Positions 44,194 through 50,431 of a stretch of 64,000 bases of DNA are shown here, one piece after another. This stretch comes from JAOPZW01 sp963851295 (lineage in GTDB: Bacteria > Actinomycetota > Thermoleophilia > Solirubrobacterales > Solirubrobacteraceae). Position 1 is the stretch's first letter. Each line of letters opens with the position of its first letter. Both the position numbers and the translations under genes were made by a program. The stretch is from positions 558,001 through 622,000 of the forward strand of contig CAWKOS010000002.1 in NCBI GenBank assembly GCA_963851295.1. The letters are read 5' to 3'. The notes below the pieces were generated by a model that was not told the origin of the DNA, made no database searches, and saw only the letters and a list, made by a program, of their open reading frames with translations.

Positions 44194-45241
44194 CGTAGGC
44201 GGCGCGCACATGCGCCGGGGCGAGATGGACATAGGCCATGGTCGAGTCGACGTGCTCGTGGCCGAGCAGCGCCTGCATCGCCGGCAAATCGACGCCGGCC
44301 TCGGCCAGCGCGGTGCCGAACGTGTGACGCAGCGCGTGCGGGTTGCCGGCCGGCACACCGGCCCGCTGGCGGTGGTAGCGAAAGATCGTCCGCAACCCCG
44401 CTGAAGTCAACGGCTGCCCACGCGTCGGGCCCTTGGCCACGAGAAACAACGCGCGGTGCTCGCTATCGGGTCGCTGGGTCATCACGTAGCTCTGCACCAA
44501 GGCACAGACCTCACGATCGACCGGGACACGACGCTCCTTGTCGCCCTTGCCAAGCACCCGCGCCCAACCCAGCGCGATGTCGACGTCATCGACAGCCAGC
44601 CTCAAGACCTCCGCGCTGCGTAGCCCCGAGAACAGCATCAGCCCGGCGATCGCCTGGTCGCGGACGGTTCGAAAGCTCGCCAGCAGCTCGGCGACCTCCT
44701 CAGGCCGCAACCCGCGCGGCCGCCGACGCGGCTCACGCACCCGTAGCCCCGAGCGCGGCGACGGCGTCGCCAGATGCCCAAGCAACCCTGACCGCTGCGC
44801 CCGCGCGACCCTCGCGGCGGTCTCACGACGAAACGGCATCGGGCTGCGCGCCGCCGGGTCGCGCATCTCGACCAGTGCGAACAGGCCCGACAACGCCGCC
44901 AGCCGCCGGTTGATGGTCCGCGGCGCGTAGCCCGTGCTGCGCCCATCACGGATCGAGAACACGTTGCTGCCGTGCTGATGCGCGAGCACTCGCGTTCGAC
45001 ACGCCCGCAGATAGCGCAGCAGCACATCGCTATCGACCGCCGCGACGCTCAACTCTTCGGCGGCCATCCACCGCGCGAAATGCAGCAGGTCATAGGCGTA
45101 GGCACGCACCGTCAACGCGGCGTAGTTGCGAGCGACGAGATACGCCAAGAACTCGTTGACCAGCTCGACACCGTCAAAGCCGTCGCCCGCCAACACCCAT
45201 GTCTCGCCGGTCCGCTCGACGCGCAGATGCTCGCGATCCAT
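44168..45241 (-). CDS. Tyrosine recombinase (first of tandem pair)
   Basis: 357 residues from ATG 45241. N-terminal SAM-like arm domain (about 25-130, with LVARNYAALTVRAYAYDL), then the catalytic domain: LFSGLRSAEVLRL, GKGDKERRVPV, HALRHTFGTALAE, LGHEHVDSTMAYVHL, so Arg, His-x-x-Arg, His and Tyr are all present. It resembles TnpA-type/XerD-like integrases that act together with a second recombinase encoded downstream. The residues upstream in the open frame to 45649 are low-complexity and not counted. The 500-base gap 45242-45741 shows no further gene. Confidence 0.9.
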   Translation of the reverse strand: MDREHLRVERTGETWVLAGDGFDGVELVNEFLAYLVARNYAALTVRAYAYDLLHFARWMAAEELSVAAVDSDVLLRYLRACRTRVLAHQHGSNVFSIRDGRSTGYAPRTINRRLAALSGLFALVEMRDPAARSPMPFRRETAARVARAQRSGLLGHLATPSPRSGLRVREPRRRPRGLRPEEVAELLASFRTVRDQAIAGLMLFSGLRSAEVLRLAVDDVDIALGWARVLGKGDKERRVPVDREVCALVQSYVMTQRPDSEHRALFLVAKGPTRGQPLTSAGLRTIFRYHRQRAGVPAGNPHALRHTFGTALAEAGVDLPAMQALLGHEHVDSTMAYVHLAPAHVRAAYDAARARQQ

Positions 45242-45741
45242 ACACGCAGAACTATCCGCCCGCTCGGACACCACCACCGACCCAGCGACGCGCGCGCGTG
45301 CGCCGCTTCTCCGCTCGCCTACGGCTCGCTCCGAACCGACGCACGCGACACCATCCCCAAGCTCGCCGCTCGAGCGACCAGCAGCCTCGGGACCGTCGCG
45401 GTCAGATCCTGGACGAGGACCTCCGCCGAGGTCATTAGCCGGATAAAGGGGCGGCCTCGCGCCGCGGGGGCGCGGGTTCCTGCGCTTGCGCCTCCGGCTG
45501 CAGCGACGCTTCCCGGAGTGGGCGCCGAGGGCGCCGCACTGATCCGCCGCCGTGATCGGGATGGACACGGGCCGGGCTCCCGGGTGGCGCTGGGATCGCT
45601 CCTGTCCTCGCCCACGATCGCCGAGGCCGGCCTGCGCTTCAACCCGCAAGGGGTTCCCCTCGCCTTCGGCTCGGTTCCGCGCAGCCGGCCCCCGGCGTGG
45701 TCGTGCTCGTCAGAGCAATCCACACCACCGAGGAGGCCCCC

Positions 45742-46140
45742 GTGGCTACCAGCAACATCAATCGGGTCGTGCTCACCGGCAACCTGACGGCCGATCCGGA
45801 CCTGCGCTCGCTGCCGAGCGGCACGTCGGTCTGCAGGCTGCGCGTGGCGGTCAACACGCGCCGCAAGGACTCGGCCAGCGGCGCGTACGTCGACAAGCCC
45901 AACTACTTCGACGTCGTCGTCTGGGGCGCGCAGGGCGAGGCGTGCGCGCGCTACCTGGCCAAGGGCCGCCCCATCGCGATCGACGGTCACCTCGAGTGGC
46001 GCGAGTGGCAGGTCGACGGCGGCGCCAAGCGACAGGCGGTCGAGGTCATCGCCGATGTCGTCCAGTTCCTCGGCCCCCACCGGCGCGACGAGGACGACGC
46101 CGCGGGCCAGGCCGCGGCCGTGGCCGGCGAAACCTCCTGA
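45742..46140 (+). CDS. ssb: Single-stranded DNA-binding protein
   Basis: 132 residues from GTG 45742, preceded by GAGGAGG. The OB fold is plain: NRVVLTGNLTADPDLRSLPSG, VNTRRKDS, FDVVVWGAQGE, YLAKGRPIAIDGHLEWREW. The tail is short and lacks the acidic DDDIPF end of housekeeping SSB, which is common in SSBs of plasmids and integrative elements. It protects single strands during transfer or replication of the element. Hairpins AACCC-GCAA-GGGGTT and GCCGG-CCC-CCGGC lie in its leader (45640-45700). Confidence 0.93.
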   Translation: MATSNINRVVLTGNLTADPDLRSLPSGTSVCRLRVAVNTRRKDSASGAYVDKPNYFDVVVWGAQGEACARYLAKGRPIAIDGHLEWREWQVDGGAKRQAVEVIADVVQFLGPHRRDEDDAAGQAAAVAGETS

Positions 46141-46278
46141 GGCTCCTGAGCGCGCCTCGGCCGCCTTGGCCGGGCGCGCCCCTGGGCGATCGCCGGTTGG
46201 CGGCGGGCGCCGGCCACGGCAGCGACCGAAGCCGCCTGCATGAGCTCGCTGCCCCGGCGCCGGAGCCGACCCCGCCGA

Positions 46279-46340
46279 ATGGTGGCACGCCCTGGCGGGC
46301 GTGCGTTCGGACGGGGATCGGCCCGCCACCGGGGCGGGCC
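46279..46340 (+). promoter_or_regulatory. Two-hairpin leader before the ParB-like gene
   Basis: Hairpin 1: CACGCC (46286-46291) with GGCGTG (46298-46303). Hairpin 2: GGCCCGCC (46320-46327) with GGCGGGCC (46333-46340). Same order, loop start CTGG and flanks (AATGGTGGCA) as the leader at 37475-37540; stem changes T-A to C-G and C-G to G-C keep pairing. Confidence 0.6.
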
Positions 46341-46366
46341 CACCGAGTGTCCAAAGGATGACGCGA

Positions 46367-46650
46367 ATGGCCACCCACACCGACGAGTCCGCGCGCAGCG
46401 TGGCGCTCGACTGCATCGATGTCCCCGACAACGTGCGCGAGCTGGACGCCGCGCACGTCCAGGCGCTGGCCGGATCGATCGCGCTGCAGGGCCTGCTCGT
46501 CCCCTTGGTGGTCCGCCCCGCCGGTGAGCGCTTCGAGCTCGTGGCGGGCTTTCACCGCGCGGCGGCCGCCCGCAGCCTGGGCATGACCAACGTGCCGATC
46601 GTTGTCCGCGAGGCCGCGAGCGAGGATGCCGACCGTGCGGTGGAGAACAT
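46367..46650 (+). pseudogene. ParB-like nuclease-domain protein, truncated by insertion
   Basis: From ATG 46367 (AAAGGA upstream) the frame encodes a ParB N-terminal fold: VRELDAAHVQALAGSIALQG, LVPLVVRPAGERFELVAGFHR (the GFHRAAAA box replaces the usual GERR/GHRR), then EDADRAVEN. Homology stops exactly where a 32-base perfect palindrome begins at 46649; the reading frame runs on into unrelated sequence to 46906. The HTH and C-terminal parts are lost. In intact relatives such proteins serve partition or regulation of the element. Confidence 0.75.
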
Positions 46651-46762
46651 CACGTCATGCCGACGTCGGCATGACGTGATTTATGCCGACCGCGTGGTCA
46701 TGCCGATGTCCGAGTTGAAGTCCCCCACGGTTCGTTGTGAACCCTGTGGCGAGGTCGGCATA
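46649..46762. mobile_element. Small palindromic insertion in the ParB-like gene
   Basis: Begins with a 32-base perfect palindrome (46649-46680, 16-base arms, centre GACGTC) and also has a 10-base inverted pair TATGCCGACC (46682-46691) and GGTCGGCATA (46753-46762). The octamer GTCGGCAT recurs in all of these. No coding frame inside. It looks like the end of, or a non-autonomous miniature of, an element with palindromic ends. Confidence 0.55.
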
Positions 46763-47147
46763 GAACCCAGACGGATCCAGGCAGTCAGGCTGCGGCAGAC
46801 GACCCGGCTGATGGGCCCTGCCGCTCGACTCCCGAAAGCGAGCGCGCCATCGGCACCCGGCGACACGCTCGCGTTTCGTCCCAAGCGGGCGTCTCAGGCG
46901 CGCTAGCGGAGACGCTCGCGTGTGCCTCGATGCGGCAGCGGGCCATCGAAACGCGGTCGGGCGAGCTTGCCACGCCGCGAGCCTGGGTGCCGTAGTTAGG
47001 GTCGAGGACCTGAGCCGGGAGGCGCCCGGCGGGCTCGTGGCATGTGACGTGGCGCCTCGTCGCGGCGAGGACGTGTATCTCGGCCGCAGCCCACGCGCTC
47101 CAAGAGACAGCAGCACTCCTCGATCCCCTCGCTCATGAAGGAGCGCC

Positions 47148-47732
47148 ATGCGACCCACTCGCACCATCACTGCCGCACTCGCCGCCGTCCTTGGCGCGGC
47201 CGCGCTTGCCGGTCCCGCCGCGGCTGGTCAGCACGGCGCCACCGACTCGGCGAAGGCCAATGTGTATGTCCCGCCGGTCGCCCTGTATTCGGCGGCCACC
47301 GTAGGGCTCCCCGTCGCGTGGGGGGGTCCCGCCAACGACTCGGCGAAGGCCGACGTGTATGTCCCGCCGGCCACCCTGTACACGGCAGCCCCCGCCAACG
47401 ACTCGGCGAAGGCCAACGTGTATGTCCCGCCGGCCACCCTGTACACGGCAGCCCCCGCCAACGACTCGGCGAAGGCCAACGTGTATGTCCCGCCGGCCGC
47501 CCTGTACACGGCAGCCCCCGCCAACGACTCGGCGAAGGCCAACGTGTATGTCCCGCCGAACCCGCAGCCCGTCAACCGGCCGGTCCCGGCCGCGAGCGCA
47601 TCCTCGTCGGGCTTCGATTGGGGCTCGGCCGGCATCGGCGCCGCCCTAGTCATCGGCGCGTTCCTGATCGCGCTCGGCGGAGCCGCGGGGCTCCGCCGCC
47701 GGCGGCAAATCCAGACGGCCGCCACCAGCTAG
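47148..47732 (+). CDS. Exported tandem-repeat protein with C-terminal membrane anchor
   Basis: 194 residues. A signal peptide (about 1-26, ending PAAAG) is followed by one divergent and four near-identical 21-residue repeats of the form ANDSAKANVYVPPATLYTA, then a Pro/Ser linker, FDWGSAGIGAA, a hydrophobic helix (about 162-182) and GLRRRR. The C-terminal helix plus Arg cluster acts like a sorting or membrane-retention signal, so the repeats should face outward. A frameshifted paralogue lies at 23341-23810. No enzyme motif is present; a structural or surface role is likely but unproved. The gap 46763-47147 holds no gene I can support. Confidence 0.8.
   Translation: MRPTRTITAALAAVLGAAALAGPAAAGQHGATDSAKANVYVPPVALYSAATVGLPVAWGGPANDSAKADVYVPPATLYTAAPANDSAKANVYVPPATLYTAAPANDSAKANVYVPPAALYTAAPANDSAKANVYVPPNPQPVNRPVPAASASSSGFDWGSAGIGAALVIGAFLIALGGAAGLRRRRQIQTAATS
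47331..47582 (+). repeat. 63-base tandem repeat inside the exported protein gene
   Basis: Four units starting at 47331, 47394, 47457 and 47520, nearly identical over 63 bases and in frame (21 codons). The last unit diverges after CCCGCCG. A more diverged unit lies near 47240. Confidence 0.85.
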
Positions 47733-48086
47733 CCATGGAGCCGCGGTCCCGGCGCAACGCTCGCGCCGGGACCGCGCCGTGACTGCCGGGACGAGCGAGC
47801 GGAGAGGACCACGCTCCTCGGGGTCTCGGACGCCCATGTCGCAGGTTTGCCACGCCTACTGCCCACCAGCCGCGACCCGGACGACCGCGACCCGGACGAG
47901 CGCCCGTCGCGCCCCCAGTATCGCTTTCGCCTGATTCCGAGCGTCGCGGCCGGGCCCCGGGAACGCTCGCTCTGGACGAGGTCCGAGCGTCTCGCCTGCG
48001 AGGGCAGGGGCGCCCGCTCGTCGTCAGGAGCGAGGATCTGGGCCGCGGTCCTGAGGCGCCGGGATCTCGGCTCGCGCGTCGCCGCG

Positions 48087-48221
48087 CCCGGCGATCCCGC
48101 CGCGGAACTCGCGTAGGCCCTGGCCGAGCGAACGCCCCGCGGACGGCAGCCGCTAGGGACCGAGGATCACCAGGGCGATGATCAGGACGATGATGAGTTC
48201 CGTCGGGCCTATGTTGGGCAT
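48087..48221 (-). pseudogene. tatA: TatA-like translocase subunit interrupted by an amber codon
   Basis: On the minus strand from ATG 48221 the frame reads MPNIGPTELIIVLIIALVILGP, then TAG (48153-48155), then RLPSAGRSLGQGLREF in the same frame. This is the complete TatA core: the transmembrane helix with its FG/GP hinge, then the amphipathic helix. The TAG stands where TatA normally has Lys (AAG), a single-base change. GGAGAA precedes the ATG closely. The gene follows the Tat-exported multicopper oxidase on the same strand. Beyond about 48087 homology fades; the region 47733-48086 shows no other gene. Function is lost unless the amber codon is read through. Confidence 0.6.
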
Positions 48222-48231
48222 GGTTCTCCTC

Positions 48232-49986
48232 TCAAGGTGCCGGACGGACGACTTCGAAGGCGCGCATCATGTCGTTCTCCTCGTGCTCGAGGATGTGGCA
48301 GTGCCAGACGTATTGCGGGTTGGTGACGCCGGGCGGGAGTTCGATCGTGCCCTCGTCGGGCAGCTCGAAGCGGGCGCGGATGCGGGTGACCTGTCCGGGG
48401 TGGGCCTGAACGGTGTCCTTGCGGCCGTTCTCGTTGGGGGCGGCGGCCAGGGCTGGGCCGGTGTAGCTGATCGCCTGGGTCTCTGGGTCGTACGCGTCGA
48501 CGTCGAACGGCCGGCGGTCGATGACCTCGAAGGTCACGAGGTGCAGGTGGATCGGGTGCGTGTCGGCGGTCGTGTTGACCAGCAGCCAATCCTCGACGGC
48601 GCCGGCCGCCGGCCGCGTGGTGACGTCGGGGAGGTGCGTCTTCGCGTCGAGGTACGGCGCATCCTCGACGTTGAGCGTGATCGGGGCGTCGGTGAGCGGA
48701 TCGATCGTCTCCGACAGATGGTGCACGCGCGTGACCGACGGCTTGGGCAGCGCGGCGAGTGCCGGTAGCGTCAGGCTCGCTGGCGGGATCGTGTCGTCGG
48801 CGCCCTTCAGCGCCCGGTTGACGCGGATCTTCAGCAACTGGCTCAGCGTCGCGCGCCCACCGCTCGGGTAGGGCGCTCTGGCGTTGTTGGTGACGATGAA
48901 CGAGGCGTCGCGGTGGCCGGCGAAGTCGATGATCACATCGGCGCGCTCGCCGGGGGCGATCAGCAGCGCCTTCATGGGCACGCGCGCGCGCAGGAGCCCG
49001 CCCTCGGCGCCGATCTGCACGAACCCCAACGCCTTGCCGCTGGTCTCGTTGACGAACTGCAGGTTGTAGAACCGTGCTTGCGAGCCGTTGACGATCCGCA
49101 GCCGGTAGCGGCGCGGCGCGACATCGACGAAGGGCCAGATCTTGGCGTTGACGACGGCGACATCGCCGAAGAACTCCGGCACCCACTCGGGGTGATAGCC
49201 GGTCACGCCCTGCGTCGGGTAGAACATGCTCCCGTCGGCGTTGAACGTCTTGTCCTGCAGGACGAGCGGGATCTCATACGGGCCGGCGGGCAGGCCGAGC
49301 GGATTGCCTGGCTCGCCCGTGTCCTGGTCGTCGCGGATGATGTACGCCCCCGCGAGCCCCGCGTAGACGTTCGTGCGCGTGTTGCCGAGCGCGTGGTCGT
49401 GGTACCACACCATCGACGCGCGCTGCTCGTTGTAGTACGTGAACGTGTTGGTGATGTAGTGCGGGCCCTTGGCGCCGGCCTTGGTGAACCACTGCAGCGG
49501 CGTACCGTCGAACTGTGGATGGTTCTCGCCGCCGTGCAGGTGCGTGACGATCGGGACCGGATCTCCGGGCATGACGGCTCCCATGAGCGTGGAGTCGTTG
49601 GGCAGGAATGCCCGGTCGAGCTCGTTGCGCCACTCGACCGTCACGGACGTGTCGACGGTGTCGTTGGGCCGGCGCGTCGCCACGATCGTCGGTCCGAGGT
49701 ACGGCAAGCCCGCCTCGGGGCTGTCGGACCAGTAGCCCCAGGTCCTCGTCGCCGGAAGGTTCGGGTGGAACTTCCAGCTCGTCGACTCCCTCGCCGCGAT
49801 CGTGAAGCTCTTGCCCCCGCCCCTGCCGTCCAGCACCGGCGGCACCGGCAAGCGCTCGACCCACTTCCTCAGCCTCGGCGTGGCGCCGACAACCGCGGGT
49901 GCGGCCGTCGCGAGGGGCGCGCGGACGACCAGTAGCCCGGAGCTGCCGAAAGCTGCTCGCTTGAGGATCTGCCTTCTCGTCAGCAT
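48232..49986 (-). CDS. Multicopper oxidase, Tat-exported (CotA/bilirubin oxidase-like)
   Basis: 584 residues. A Tat signal (TRRQILKRAAFGSSG, twin Arg at 4-5) is followed by three cupredoxin domains. All four copper motifs are present: HLHGGENH, WYHDHALGN, HPIHLHL and HCHILEHEENDMM near the C-terminus with the axial Met. The HLHGGE form and overall length match CotA-like laccases/bilirubin oxidases. It oxidises phenolic or metal substrates with O2 outside the membrane. GGAGGAG precedes ATG 49986. A tatA-like gene with an amber codon follows directly. The gap 49987-50431 shows no gene. Confidence 0.93.
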   Translation of the reverse strand: MLTRRQILKRAAFGSSGLLVVRAPLATAAPAVVGATPRLRKWVERLPVPPVLDGRGGGKSFTIAARESTSWKFHPNLPATRTWGYWSDSPEAGLPYLGPTIVATRRPNDTVDTSVTVEWRNELDRAFLPNDSTLMGAVMPGDPVPIVTHLHGGENHPQFDGTPLQWFTKAGAKGPHYITNTFTYYNEQRASMVWYHDHALGNTRTNVYAGLAGAYIIRDDQDTGEPGNPLGLPAGPYEIPLVLQDKTFNADGSMFYPTQGVTGYHPEWVPEFFGDVAVVNAKIWPFVDVAPRRYRLRIVNGSQARFYNLQFVNETSGKALGFVQIGAEGGLLRARVPMKALLIAPGERADVIIDFAGHRDASFIVTNNARAPYPSGGRATLSQLLKIRVNRALKGADDTIPPASLTLPALAALPKPSVTRVHHLSETIDPLTDAPITLNVEDAPYLDAKTHLPDVTTRPAAGAVEDWLLVNTTADTHPIHLHLVTFEVIDRRPFDVDAYDPETQAISYTGPALAAAPNENGRKDTVQAHPGQVTRIRARFELPDEGTIELPPGVTNPQYVWHCHILEHEENDMMRAFEVVRPAP

Positions 49987-50431
49987 GATCTCTCCTCCGG
50001 TGCGGGAACCGGCGTCCGCCCCCCTTGCCCAAGGTCGCGGTGCCCGACTGCTCGCTCTATTTACCCGGCTCAGATCGCGGGCGTCGTGATCAATCTCGCG
50101 ATCTCCCCCACGGCGCGCATCGGGAACAGGCCGTGGCGGCGCGGCGGGAAAACGACCGCTCACGCGTGGAAAGCCCGCAACGCGGTCTTGCGGATCGACC
50201 CGCGAGGCGGCGGGACCGCCCCGGGACGGCAAGACCAAGATGACCAGAGCCCGAATCGGCCGCGCCCGCTTGCGCCCAGACGCGAGCGCCCGAGTACGGA
50301 CCGAAGCGCGCCTGCTGCGGACGAGGAGGAGCAGTCCGACGGCTACCGCCCGGCGGCGTGTCGCCTCGCATGGAAGGCGCTAGCGAACCTGTCGCTCCCG
50401 CCTTTCCCCACATGCAGAAGGCGGGTGGTTG

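Noticed and set aside
47331..47582. Regularly spaced direct repeats that could suggest a CRISPR array
   Set aside because: The units are 63 bases with no unique spacers, are in frame and encode a 21-residue protein repeat with a signal peptide before and a membrane anchor after.
47847..48116. An 89-codon plus-strand frame between the repeat protein and the oxidase
   Set aside because: Arg/Asp/Ser-rich without a ribosome site or domain; it overlaps the minus-strand extension of the tatA frame and shows no coding signal.
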